Origin: Rhodocyclales bacterium
GTDB lineage: Bacteria; Pseudomonadota; Gammaproteobacteria; Burkholderiales; Rhodocyclaceae
DNA length: 49,087 bases
Direction: 5' to 3'
Assembly: GCA_016235805.1 (NCBI GenBank)
Contig: JACRIY010000051.1
Location: 1 to 49,087, forward strand
The notes beneath the pieces are model-generated. The model worked only from the letters and a program-made list of their open reading frames with translations, was not told the DNA's origin and made no database searches. The stretch's first letter is position 1. Every line of letters begins with the position of its first letter. This document shows, in pieces, positions 17,612 through 26,066 of the stretch. The position numbers were made by a program, and so were the translations under genes.

Positions 17612-18040
17612 ATGCCGATAGTTTTGTCGCGGCGGTGGAGCGCCGTTGCGTTCATCGCCATTGCGCTGACGGCTTGCCGGGACAACGGCCCCGTGGTGCC
17701 GGCGGCGACCATCAAGCATGTAATGACGACGGTGACCGATCCCGCGGCGAAGCAGATATTCGAGGCTGCCGCCGAACCGCCGCGGAACGAAGCCGGCTGG
17801 AAGAATGTTCACGACAATGCCGAGGCGACAGCGGAATCCGCCCGGCGTTTGGTCCGCGCCGTGCGCGGCGGAAATAGGGTCGTCTGGGCAGAATTCTCCA
17901 ACGCCTTGGCGGATGCCGCGAGCAATGCCTCCGCGGCGGCATCCGCCAAGGATGCCAAGGCGCTCGCCGTGGCGAGCGACGCAATCTTCACGACTTGCGA
18001 AGGCTGCCACAAGGTGTTTCAGACCCCGCGGGTCAATTAG
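17612..18040 (+). CDS. monohaem c-type lipoprotein (copy 2)
   Basis: A 142-residue protein with a lipobox (LTAC, Cys22) and a C-terminal haem c motif, CEGCH (129-133), so close to the end that only nine residues follow. It shares the DPAA-QI segment with the preceding lipoprotein but is shorter. The genes are 5 nt apart. This is the last gene of the operon before the 296-nt gap that holds the receptor promoter. Confidence 0.75.
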   Translation: MPIVLSRRWSAVAFIAIALTACRDNGPVVPAATIKHVMTTVTDPAAKQIFEAAAEPPRNEAGWKNVHDNAEATAESARRLVRAVRGGNRVVWAEFSNALADAASNASAAASAKDAKALAVASDAIFTTCEGCHKVFQTPRVN

Positions 18041-18126
18041 ATTTTGTTGTTGTGGTTTCGTGGGTCGAACTTCCGTTTGGCATCGCAAGTGTGCTGCACA
18101 AAAAGCAGCAGGCAGATGCGAACCGT

Positions 18127-18143
18127 GTTCTTGCCACAGCAGG
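18127..18143. promoter_or_regulatory. candidate upstream activator site for the receptor gene
   Basis: GTTCT-TGCCA-CAGCAGG matches GTTGC-N5-CAGCARC at 9 of 12 defined positions, 128 nt upstream of the sigma-54 promoter at 18272. A TGCTGC/GCAGCA hairpin (18092-18110) lies just before it. Weakest of the five copies. Confidence 0.3.
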
Positions 18144-18271
18144 TCGCAATCCACCGACCGCAACAAGTAATGCCACGGGGATATGGTGGGGATGCGCGCC
18201 GGGAAGTATTTAACGCGCCAAATCAATCGAATAGCCACCAATGAGCAATAACGAGCCCCATTCTTCCGTCC

Positions 18272-18288
18272 CTGGCACAAACGTTGCG
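18272..18288 (+). promoter_or_regulatory. sigma-54 (-24/-12) promoter of the receptor gene
   Basis: CTGGCAC-AAACG-TTGC: the invariant TGGCAC and TTGC blocks are perfect and correctly spaced. The predicted start lies about 38 nt before the receptor ATG. Chance occurrence of this ten-base pattern is low in a 49-kb window. Confidence 0.75.
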
Positions 18289-18336
18289 AAAGCGTGAAGA
18301 CACGTAATTATTCGTAACCATTTCAGGGAGAATTTG

Positions 18337-21093
18337 ATGGTCTTGTCAGTATCGTCGGGCGACGTGGAGCGCGCGCCCAATTGGAAGCTGCGCGCCAGCA
18401 CCGCCGCCGTCTTGGCGGGTATCGCCTTACTTGCATCCGGGCAGGCGCTGGCGGCGGATTCCACCGCCTCGGTTGCAGACTTGCAAATCGAAAATGCGCG
18501 CTTGCGTGCCGAGATCGAGGCGCTGAAGAAGAAGGCCAACGCCGCGCCGGCAGCCCAAGCATCGCCTGCCGCGGCGATCAGCGACGCAACTGCTTCGACG
18601 GGAGCGGGAACGTACGATCCAAGCTCCGGCGTCACGGCGCTGGACAAGATCGTCGTGACTTCGCGCAACCGCGAGGAAATCGCGCAGGACGTGCCGCTGC
18701 CCGTGGTGGTACTCGGCGGTGAGCGGTTGGATCGTGAAGACATCAAGTCACTATGGGATCTGCCCTCCAAGGTGCCCAATCTTCAACTCAACAATCCCGG
18801 CGAGAACGCGCGCAAAGTCAGCCCCTCGATCCGCGGCCTCGGTCGCGGCGGTGCCAACGACTCGATGGAACAAAGCGTCGGCGTCATCGTCGACGGCGTT
18901 ACGCTCTACTACTCGGGGCAAGCCTGGTCGGACTATGTCGACCTCGACCGCATCGAGGTTTTGAACGGACCCCAGGGCACCTTGCAAGGCAAGAACACTT
19001 CGCTCGGCGCCATCAACATCGTCACCAAGGCGCCGAGTTTCACCAAGGCGTCGAGCTACGAAATTTCGACCGGCGATCTGAACTCCCTCAACGGCAAGTT
19101 CTCATCGACGGGACCGCTGGTGGACGGCAAGCTCGCTTATCGCGGCACCTTCGTGGTGGATCGCAGCGACGGCATCTACACCAACACCTACCAGTCCTTC
19201 GGCCACGCCAAGGAGACCTGGCGCGAGAACGCCAAACTCGCCGGGCGCTTCCAGTTGCTGTGGACGCCGAACGACGACCTCAGCGGGCGCTTCATCTTCG
19301 ACAAGCTGCGCTCCGACGAGCGCGTCAATACCGGCAATACCCTGGTGGACAACGGCCCTGCGACGTGGCGCAATTCCGTCACCGGCGCCATCAGCAATCG
19401 CGACGTCGGCGCGGTGATCGGCGGCTATGTGCCGACCGGAAGCTATGTGAATTATGGCTACTTGGGCAAATGGGCGAAACGCTCGGCCTGGTTCCACAAT
19501 GCCGATGGCTCGGTCTATCAGCCCAAGTTCAACACGACAGACATCGAGAACTCTGAGGCGCGGCCGCAAATCACAAATCAGTACGGCGGTTCCGGCCAGT
19601 TCGACTGGCGTGTCAAGGACCACACGCTGACCTCAATCACGGCCTATCGCTATCAGGATTTCGACATCAAGAACGGTGGACAGAACGGGCAGTTCTTCAT
19701 CAGCAGCGGCGGTCAACAACTGTGGAATTCCCAGTTCTCGCAGGAATTTCGCCTGACGTCGACGCCGGCTCCCGACAAGGCCGTCGACTACCAGGTCGGG
19801 GCCTATTACCTGAATGCCCATGTCTATAGCGACGACCCAACCTGGTATGGTCCCGACGCCGGAGCCTGGAACGCCACCGACGCGCAATTCACCACCCTGA
19901 TCGGGAATGCCGGCGCCGGCAGTACGGCCCTGAATGCGGCGGGCCGTTCGCTTCTACGTGCATCGCTCGATGGCGTCTATCAATCGCGCGTCACCGATGC
20001 GCGTGTCCAAAGTCTCGCCGCTTATGGACAGGCCGACTGGCACTTGACCGAGAAGACGACGTTGTCGTTCGGTTTGCGGCGCACCCAGGAACGCAAACAG
20101 AATCGTGTTTCCCACCAACTGGACCGTGCCGGTGAAAATCTCGATACGCTGGGCGCCGCGGTCGGCGCGAGTGCCGCGCAGATTCAGGCAGCCAAGGACA
20201 TTCGGACGTGGAGCGCCGCAAATACGAAGGGCTTGGTGCTGCCGGCATTCGACTTTCGCGACGGCGACCCCATCAAGGCTAGCCTGACCGCGTGGAACTT
20301 CGGTCCCAGCTACAAGCTCAACGACGACGTGCTGCTGTACGCGTCTCTCGGACAGGGCATCAAGTCCGGTTTCATCTTCTTCGACACGGGTGCTGCGGCA
20401 ACGCAAACCACCATCAAGCCGGAAAAGACGCTCGATCTCGAACTCGGCTTCAAGAGCCTGTTGGCGGATCGCAAGCTGCAACTCAACGCCAACCTGTATG
20501 TCACCAAGATCAAGGACTATCAGGCCTCGTGGCGGCGTGACGATGGCACCGGTGCGGGCACCTCGATCAGCGGCTGGGGCAACGTCGAGAAGATCTCGGC
20601 CAAGGGTCTGGAACTTCAATCGGCCTATCAGTACAGCGGCCAACTCAGTTTCGACGCCAACGCCGCGTTCAACAAGTCCATCTATGAAACCGAGTGGCTG
20701 GTGCAAGTGCCGGAGGTTTCCAACACTGCCTATTTCGACGCCAAGGGCCAGCAGCTCGCCAACGTGCCGAAAGCCACGGTCAACTACGGCGCGAATTACC
20801 AGGCGCCGGTGGGCGGCTTCCTCGGTCGCGTCAGCCTGAGCAACAGCTATCGTTCGGATGCCTACCTGAACGACAACCATGCGGACATCACGCACCAGTC
20901 GGCCTACACCATCACCAACCTGGGGTTGGGTATCGGCGCGTTGAATCGCAGTTGGGAAGTCTCTTTGCTTGGGAAGAACATTCTCAACAAGCAGTACTAC
21001 ACCAGCGCCGGCACCTGGACCTCGACCGCCGCAGGCAACGTGACCTGGGGTGCGCCACGCAACTGGCAACTCGTGTTCAAGGCCAAGCTGTAA
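18337..21093 (+). CDS. TonB-dependent outer-membrane receptor
   Basis: A 918-residue receptor. There is a long signal peptide (about 1-40, QALAA-DS), then a charged heptad-like segment at about 44-67 (LQIENARLRAEIEALKKK), an Ala-rich linker, a TonB box-like DKIVVTS (103-109), a plug with PSIRGLGRGG and DRIEVLNGPQGTLQGKNTSLGAINIVTK, and a beta-barrel ending in the canonical NWQLVFKAKL. It imports a large or scarce substrate across the outer membrane with TonB/ExbBD. The start is the ATG at 18337 behind AGGGAGAA. The coiled-coil-like insert before the TonB box is unusual. Substrate unknown; it is co-controlled with cytochromes and exported proteins, so a classical siderophore is not the only option. 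Confidence 0.94.
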   Translation: MVLSVSSGDVERAPNWKLRASTAAVLAGIALLASGQALAADSTASVADLQIENARLRAEIEALKKKANAAPAAQASPAAAISDATASTGAGTYDPSSGVTALDKIVVTSRNREEIAQDVPLPVVVLGGERLDREDIKSLWDLPSKVPNLQLNNPGENARKVSPSIRGLGRGGANDSMEQSVGVIVDGVTLYYSGQAWSDYVDLDRIEVLNGPQGTLQGKNTSLGAINIVTKAPSFTKASSYEISTGDLNSLNGKFSSTGPLVDGKLAYRGTFVVDRSDGIYTNTYQSFGHAKETWRENAKLAGRFQLLWTPNDDLSGRFIFDKLRSDERVNTGNTLVDNGPATWRNSVTGAISNRDVGAVIGGYVPTGSYVNYGYLGKWAKRSAWFHNADGSVYQPKFNTTDIENSEARPQITNQYGGSGQFDWRVKDHTLTSITAYRYQDFDIKNGGQNGQFFISSGGQQLWNSQFSQEFRLTSTPAPDKAVDYQVGAYYLNAHVYSDDPTWYGPDAGAWNATDAQFTTLIGNAGAGSTALNAAGRSLLRASLDGVYQSRVTDARVQSLAAYGQADWHLTEKTTLSFGLRRTQERKQNRVSHQLDRAGENLDTLGAAVGASAAQIQAAKDIRTWSAANTKGLVLPAFDFRDGDPIKASLTAWNFGPSYKLNDDVLLYASLGQGIKSGFIFFDTGAAATQTTIKPEKTLDLELGFKSLLADRKLQLNANLYVTKIKDYQASWRRDDGTGAGTSISGWGNVEKISAKGLELQSAYQYSGQLSFDANAAFNKSIYETEWLVQVPEVSNTAYFDAKGQQLANVPKATVNYGANYQAPVGGFLGRVSLSNSYRSDAYLNDNHADITHQSAYTITNLGLGIGALNRSWEVSLLGKNILNKQYYTSAGTWTSTAAGNVTWGAPRNWQLVFKAKL

Positions 21094-21222
21094 TACATAG
21101 CCCCCGGCTGCGGTCGGGGTTTGCCACCACGGGCGGCGGGCCGGAGCAGCATCTCCGGCCTTGCCGCTTTCTCGCGTTCAAGGCAAGTCCGTCTTTTTCA
21201 TTTCTTCTATCCGGGGTTTCCC

Positions 21223-22806
21223 ATGAAACGACTGCTCTTTGAAATCCACCGCTGGCTGGGCATCCTGATCGCCCTGTTCATGGTCCTGTGGTTCTTCTCG
21301 GGACTGGTGATCGTCTATGCCGGTTCCCTCAATCAGACCCGTCTTCAGCAACGGGCGCACGGTGAAATCCTTGCGCCAGCGATGGGCTGGCTCAGCGTCG
21401 GCGAGGCGTGGGAACGTAGCGCGCCCCAGCGCAGGGAGGCGGCGCGAACTCCGCGCGAGAGCCGGGGCGAGAGCAAGGGCGAGGCATCCGTCGCCCAGGC
21501 ACGCATGGTGCGCCATGCCGGCGTGCCGCTCTGGTTGGTAGATGACAGTCGCGGCCGGCGCCATGCCCTCTCTGCCATCGATGGTTCGCTGCACCAGGCC
21601 GATGCCGACGAGGCACTGGCCATCGCTGCCGCCTGGGTCGGCGCGGACAAGGCGGCGAGTTTGCGTTTCGTCGAAACCGCCGACAGCTTTGCGACCTTGC
21701 GCAACACGGATGCGCTGCGCCCCATACACCGGATCGCGCTGGAAGACGGCAGCAGCAGCGAGCTGCTGATTTCCGCGCACACCGGCGAGGTGCTGCAAGC
21801 CTCCACTCGCGTCGACCGGGGACTGTACTGGGCCGGCAACTGGCTGCATGTCTTCCGGCCGCTCGACCTGATGGGCTGGGGCGACATCCGCCATGACGTT
21901 CTCGCCTGGGTGTCCGGCATCGCCCTGATCGCCACCCTGACCGGACTTATTGTCGGCTGGCTGCGCTGGCGGCCGGGCTGGTTCGGCAAACGCCCCTATG
22001 CCGAAGGCCGCAGCCAGCCGTATCGCGCCTTCTGGTTCCGCTGGCATTTCTGGAGCGGTCTCATCGGCGGCACGGCGGCGCTGCTCTGGGTGTTCAGCGG
22101 CTTTCTCAACAACAATCCCTGGCAGATTTTTTCCCAGGCCAACGCGGGCCGCGACGAAGCTGCCCGTTACCAGGGCGCCGAAAAGTCGCCCGCGATGCTG
22201 AACTGGCGACCGTCGCCGCTCGGCGCCGACATCGTCGCGGATACCGTCGAACTCAGTTGGCATCGCCTCGGCGCCGAGTCGGTGCTGCTGGCCCACAACC
22301 GTGCCGGACAACGCCAGGCGCTGGATGCCGGTCGGCCACAATTCAGCGAAGTGGCGGTGGCAAGTGCCGTCAAGCGCCTCGCCGGCGAAGCGCCGGTCGC
22401 GGGGCAAGTCGTCCAGAACGAGTACGACAGCTACTACTATCCGCGGCACAACCGCGGCATCGGCGACCGTCCGCTGCCGATCATCCGCGCTGAACTGGCC
22501 GATGCCGCCGGCACCCGTCTTTACATCGATCCTCAAGACGGCCGCCTGCTCCTGAAACAAGACAGCAGCCGGCGGACTTTCCGCTGGCTGTTCTCCGCGC
22601 TGCATCATTGGGATTTTGGCTGGTTCTACAGTCGTCCGCTATGGGACGTCTGGATGGTGAGTTGGTGCCTGTTCGGCCTGGTGCTCAGCATATCCGCGAC
22701 TGTTGTTGGCTGGCGCCGGCTGGTGCGCAGTCTGCCCTTGCGCAAGAGCAGCGCGCGAGCGACGGAGGCGCAAGTCCAGCTTGCTACGGAAACGCAAAAT
22801 CAGTGA
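21223..22806 (+). CDS. PepSY-domain inner-membrane protein
   Basis: A 527-residue protein with about four membrane segments. The first is FEIHRWLGILIALFMVLWFFSGLVIVY, and the second block around WLHVFRPLDL to ALIATLTGLIVGWLRWRPG is the PepSY-associated fold. Conserved His residues (IHRW, WLHVF, RWHF, LHHWDF) could bind haem b. The family includes iron-uptake proteins and siderophore reductases that sit beside TonB receptors. It lies 129 nt downstream of the receptor gene and is probably co-transcribed. I chose the ATG at 21223, which opens the first span, over the earlier in-frame ATG. Confidence 0.85.
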   Translation: MKRLLFEIHRWLGILIALFMVLWFFSGLVIVYAGSLNQTRLQQRAHGEILAPAMGWLSVGEAWERSAPQRREAARTPRESRGESKGEASVAQARMVRHAGVPLWLVDDSRGRRHALSAIDGSLHQADADEALAIAAAWVGADKAASLRFVETADSFATLRNTDALRPIHRIALEDGSSSELLISAHTGEVLQASTRVDRGLYWAGNWLHVFRPLDLMGWGDIRHDVLAWVSGIALIATLTGLIVGWLRWRPGWFGKRPYAEGRSQPYRAFWFRWHFWSGLIGGTAALLWVFSGFLNNNPWQIFSQANAGRDEAARYQGAEKSPAMLNWRPSPLGADIVADTVELSWHRLGAESVLLAHNRAGQRQALDAGRPQFSEVAVASAVKRLAGEAPVAGQVVQNEYDSYYYPRHNRGIGDRPLPIIRAELADAAGTRLYIDPQDGRLLLKQDSSRRTFRWLFSALHHWDFGWFYSRPLWDVWMVSWCLFGLVLSISATVVGWRRLVRSLPLRKSSARATEAQVQLATETQNQ

Positions 22807-22813
22807 GTGAAAG

Positions 22814-22848
22814 AAAGGCCCGCAACCCCAGAGGGGATGCGGGCCTTT
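22814..22848. terminator. bidirectional intrinsic terminator
   Basis: AAAGGCCCGCAACCCC and GGGGATGCGGGCCTTT form a 16-bp stem with one mismatch around AGAG. It sits in the 66-nt gap between two converging genes. On the minus strand the stem is followed by CTTTC; on the plus strand only TTT follows. Confidence 0.8.
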
Positions 22849-22872
22849 GACCAGGCGGGGTGCTTCGCGCAG

Positions 22873-23925
22873 CTACTTCGTCGCAGTCACCGCCACGTTG
22901 CCGAAGCCGATGTTGTTCTCGAAGCAGATCTGTTCGTGGCGCTCGATGACGGGCGTCTTGCCGGTGTCGTTCCAGTAGACGATGAAGTTCCAGTCGTCCG
23001 GCTTGTCCTTCTCCGTATAGCGGCGCACTGGGATGGTGGCGGTCCAGGGCCGTGTATAGACCGTCGGATCGGTGAAGGTCGCCTCGACGTTGAAGCGCGA
23101 ACCGTCGTTGGCGAAAACGATGCGCTCGGCGACATGCACGTTTTCGCTGGCGAATTCTCCGGTGCGGCCGAACAGCGACTTGGAGGCGTTGTTGGTCACG
23201 TCCACCACCAGCGTGTTGCCTTCCCAGTGGCCGCGCGAATCGGCGTTCCACAGCTTGACGTTTTGCGGCAGATGCGGCTTGCCGTCGAGATGGACGATGC
23301 GGGTGCCGTTGTCGAAAAGGAACAGGACATAGCCCGGATACTGGCGAATCTCGTAGCCGTGCCAGTAGAAGGACTTCGGAATTCCGCCGGGAGCGCAACG
23401 CGCGTTAGGCTCGATGTACTGCGGCTTGACCGGGTTGTGGAAGTTCTGCTGGAACTCCTTTACCTTCGCCGCCGCCCAGGGCTGGAAGGGAATCTGGCCG
23501 TCGGCCGGATCGGTGACGCGACTGACCGCACGATCCTCCCGCTTGCTGGTGGCCGCGCGCGGCTGACCCTTGTTGTCGTAGGGAAGGCCGCCGCCGGGGT
23601 CGGTGAAGTTGTTGTGGTTGGAGATCGTGTTGGACCAATGGCCCTGCACGTCGGGTTGTCCGTCGGGCAGGCGCGGCCCGGTCCATTTTCCCGACTCGAT
23701 CTTGGGAATGGTCTTCTCGCGCGGCATTCTGCCGCCGCCGTTATTGGCCGCGCCGCGCCCCTGTCTCGCCCCGGCTTGATATTGATCCGGTTGCGCCTGC
23801 TTTGCCGTCTCCGTGGCGGGGGCAGTCTCCGCTTGCTGTGCGAAGGCCAGGACCGGCCCCAGCGTCAGGAGGCTGACCGCTACTCCGGGCCAATACAGCT
23901 TGGCCAGATTGGTATGCATCTTCAT
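22873..23925 (-). CDS. exported protein of unknown function, PDxxGxW family (large paralogue)
   Basis: A 350-residue protein with a signal peptide (about 1-29) and a low-complexity Gln/Ala/Gly segment up to about residue 70. The core begins PRLPDGQPDVQGHWSN, and the C-terminal half contains DSRGHWEGNTLVVDVTN, the motif shared with the neighbouring gene's DSRGHFEGDTLVVDVVD. The two are paralogues that differ in a long insert here. The fold is probably beta-rich. No enzyme motif is recognised. It ends the rhodanese-DUF6152-paralogue transcription unit, whose promoter looks sigma-54 dependent. Confidence 0.72.
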   Translation of the reverse strand: MKMHTNLAKLYWPGVAVSLLTLGPVLAFAQQAETAPATETAKQAQPDQYQAGARQGRGAANNGGGRMPREKTIPKIESGKWTGPRLPDGQPDVQGHWSNTISNHNNFTDPGGGLPYDNKGQPRAATSKREDRAVSRVTDPADGQIPFQPWAAAKVKEFQQNFHNPVKPQYIEPNARCAPGGIPKSFYWHGYEIRQYPGYVLFLFDNGTRIVHLDGKPHLPQNVKLWNADSRGHWEGNTLVVDVTNNASKSLFGRTGEFASENVHVAERIVFANDGSRFNVEATFTDPTVYTRPWTATIPVRRYTEKDKPDDWNFIVYWNDTGKTPVIERHEQICFENNIGFGNVAVTATK

Positions 23926-23956
23926 GGTGTCCTCGTTTGCTTGTCGATAACGGTCA

Positions 23957-24760
23957 TCAGGGTTTCGGCGGGTAATAGGATTCCCAGTCCACCGTATAGC
24001 GGTAGTCCTCGATCAACTGGAAGTTCTTTTCCCGGTGACGGTGCAGGATGACGCTGATGTTCCAGGGCTTGCTGAACACCTTCGGGTCTTCGAGCGTGGC
24101 CTTGTATTCGATGGTGTTGGCATCGAGGAACTTCCAGCGCTCGACGACATGCAGCGCATCGCTATGGAAGTTGCCGGCGCTGTCCAGCCAGGTTTCATCG
24201 TTGAAGTCCACGACATCGACAACCAGCGTGTCGCCTTCAAAATGGCCGCGCGAATCGCCGAGCCAGAACTCGCGGGTGTCGCCCTTGGGATGCTGGGTGC
24301 CGTTGGTATGGATGGTGCGCACGGGGTGACCGAACTGATGGACGATGGTCAGGTCGCGCGCGCGCTGGAATATCTGGAACGGCTCGGGGTAGTAGATCGC
24401 CCGCGGCACGCCCAGCGTCCAGCCCTTGAGGCGGGGATCGGCAGTGTTCCTGTTTTCGAAGTTCTTCTTTCTTTGCTCAAGCGCCTTGGGCAGATAGGGA
24501 ATGACGTTGCCCTCGACGATGCCGGGGCCTGGCGGCGCATCCTTGCGCGCCGCATGGGGCTCCAGATCGTAGTCGGCGGCACTGGTGGTTTGCCAAATGC
24601 CGGAAAAATCCGGCTTGCCGTTCAGCCGGGGAATCTTCTCGCCCGGCGCGGCCGCCGCGCTACCGGAACACAGGGATGCCAGCGCGAAGCTGGCGGCCAG
24701 CAACAAGCTGGCACCGAGGTTGCGGAAGCGGGACGGCCGATACATCGTAGTTGAGTTCAA
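23957..24760 (-). CDS. exported protein of unknown function, PDxxGxW family (short paralogue)
   Basis: A 267-residue protein with a signal peptide (about 1-38) and the core PRLNGKPDFSGIWQTT, followed by RIHTNGTQHP and DSRGHFEGDTLVVDV as in the large paralogue. The conserved His and Asp residues (RGHFEGDT, HVVERW) are suggestive but not diagnostic. The start is probably the TTG at 24760, which has GGAGGA 8 nt upstream; the ATG at 24745 has no such site. Function unknown; periplasmic location predicted. Confidence 0.72.
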   Translation of the reverse strand: MNSTTMYRPSRFRNLGASLLLAASFALASLCSGSAAAAPGEKIPRLNGKPDFSGIWQTTSAADYDLEPHAARKDAPPGPGIVEGNVIPYLPKALEQRKKNFENRNTADPRLKGWTLGVPRAIYYPEPFQIFQRARDLTIVHQFGHPVRTIHTNGTQHPKGDTREFWLGDSRGHFEGDTLVVDVVDFNDETWLDSAGNFHSDALHVVERWKFLDANTIEYKATLEDPKVFSKPWNISVILHRHREKNFQLIEDYRYTVDWESYYPPKP

Positions 24761-24805
24761 GAAACTAGTCCTCCAGTACTGCCGGGAAACGTTGCGTTGT
24801 ATGGA

Positions 24806-25285
24806 TCAATTCTTGGCGGCGGCTTCGGCTGCGATGGCCTGCTCCGTTGCGGTTTTGGCGGCGATGGCACCGGGTGCGTCCTGCGCGCCGCCGGTCTGGA
24901 AGACGCGGCCGTCGGCCAGGGCGACGATCACCGAATAGCCGAAAGGCCCGCCGTTCTTGGAGCGGTAGCCTTTCACATTGACTTCGTCGCCGACCTTCAA
25001 CGTGTTCTTGTCGAGGCCGCGTGCCGCCAGGGCATTGGGGGCGCCGAACTCGACCGACCAGTTGGTGACCGAGCCGTCGGCGTTCTTGGCGTCAAACCAG
25101 AGCCAGCTATGCGGATTCACCCACTTGGCCTTGGTGACGGTTCCCTTGACGTCGATGGGCTGCGTCGCGTCGAACTCGGCGGCAAAGGCGTGGTGGGCGA
25201 CGGCCTTTTCCGCGCCCGCGAACACGCCGACCGCGCCGACGATGGCTAACAGGGCGACCAAGAGACCTTTCGATTGCTTCTTCAT
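24806..25285 (-). CDS. DUF6152-like exported protein
   Basis: A 159-residue protein with a signal peptide (about 1-30) and the DUF6152 core: AHHAFAAEFDATQPIDVKGTVTKAKWVNPHSWLWFD, ending GPFGYSVIVALADGRVF. The pattern resembles a small beta-barrel/OB-fold domain with conserved His at the mature N-terminus (HH) and in NPHSW, which may bind a metal. Family function unknown. The gene sits between the rhodanese gene and the PDxxGxW paralogues. A C-terminal Ala-rich tail of about 30 residues is extra. Confidence 0.8.
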   Translation of the reverse strand: MKKQSKGLLVALLAIVGAVGVFAGAEKAVAHHAFAAEFDATQPIDVKGTVTKAKWVNPHSWLWFDAKNADGSVTNWSVEFGAPNALAARGLDKNTLKVGDEVNVKGYRSKNGGPFGYSVIVALADGRVFQTGGAQDAPGAIAAKTATEQAIAAEAAAKN

Positions 25286-25315
25286 GACTTTCTCCTTAGG
25301 CGAGAGTTGAGACGA

Positions 25316-25801
25316 TCAATGTGTTGTTGCGGGAGCCTGTCCCGCCGCAGCTTGCTTGGGTGCAGGGGGAGCGATCTTGGCCAGCGTGCCGCCTTCGGCC
25401 TCGTAGTCTTGCGCGCCGACGGCGCCGGCGACCTTGAAGCCCTTGGCGGCGAGCAGGTCGGCGGCGCGGCCGGCACGGCCGGCGTGGTTCGACACGGTGA
25501 CGACAGCGCGGTCCTTCGGAATGAAAGCGGTGCTCTTTTCCAGCTCCTTGGACTGGATGCTGAGATAGACGGGGAAGCCGCCGATGGCGGTCAGCTCGTC
25601 GGGGCGGCGCACGTCGATGATGACCACTTCGTCGGGCTTGGCCAGCAGGGCGTCGAGTTGTGCGCGGTCGAGTTTCGGCGACTTGGCCTTGTAGGCCGGG
25701 GCCGCCGGCGTGCTAGTGGCGCTTCCCGGCTGTTGCGCGCAGGCGAAGGTCGTTGCCAGGGTCAAGGCCACCAATGCCATCAAATTCTTCAGATTGTTCA
25801 T
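25316..25801 (-). CDS. exported rhodanese-fold protein lacking the catalytic cysteine
   Basis: A 161-residue protein with a signal peptide (about 1-22) and one rhodanese domain (VVIIDVRRPDELTAIGG). The active-site loop reads VTVSNHAGRAGRA, so the position of the persulfide-forming Cys is occupied by Ser104. The only other Cys is in the signal region. It is therefore unlikely to transfer sulfane sulfur and more likely binds an oxyanion or a partner protein. It is the first gene of its operon, 68 nt downstream of a sigma-54-type promoter on the minus strand. Confidence 0.82.
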   Translation of the reverse strand: MNNLKNLMALVALTLATTFACAQQPGSATSTPAAPAYKAKSPKLDRAQLDALLAKPDEVVIIDVRRPDELTAIGGFPVYLSIQSKELEKSTAFIPKDRAVVTVSNHAGRAGRAADLLAAKGFKVAGAVGAQDYEAEGGTLAKIAPPAPKQAAAGQAPATTH

Positions 25802-25868
25802 GTCTATTCCACTTTCATGGTTGAGTGATTCGATTACCGGTTCGCAAGCCCGGCCGTGTATCGCTAAT

Positions 25869-25885
25869 AGCAGTCATCGTGCCAA
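25869..25885 (-). promoter_or_regulatory. sigma-54 (-24/-12) promoter of the rhodanese operon
   Basis: On the minus strand: TTGGCACG-ATGA-CTGCT. The -24 block matches the consensus fully, and the -12 block has one change (TTGC to CTGC) with correct spacing. It lies about 68 nt upstream of the ATG at 25801. Confidence 0.65.
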
Positions 25886-26048
25886 TGACGAACGATTGCC
25901 ATATGAGGCATCGAACGGATGTTGAAGAGACGGCCAATTCGTTGATGTAGAGGGAATATCCGGAACGCTGCTGTCGGTTGCATGCGCCGCGCTGCGGTGC
26001 CGGAGTGCAGTTGCACTGCTGATGTCGCAGCAGCGGCAAGGCGACCGT

Positions 26049-26065
26049 GTTGCGCTGCCAGCAGC
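26049..26065. promoter_or_regulatory. candidate upstream activator site for the rhodanese operon
   Basis: GTTGC-GCTGC-CAGCAGC fits GTTGC-N5-CAGCARC at all defined positions. It lies 164 nt upstream of the promoter at 25869-25885 and just beyond the stop of the cytochrome c' gene. A second dyad, CTGCTG-N6-CAGCAG, is at 26016-26033. Confidence 0.4.
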
Positions 26066-26066
26066 C

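Noticed and set aside
21178..22608. 476-residue minus-strand frame over the PepSY gene
   Set aside because: Antisense shadow; the plus-strand protein has membrane spans and PepSY motifs.
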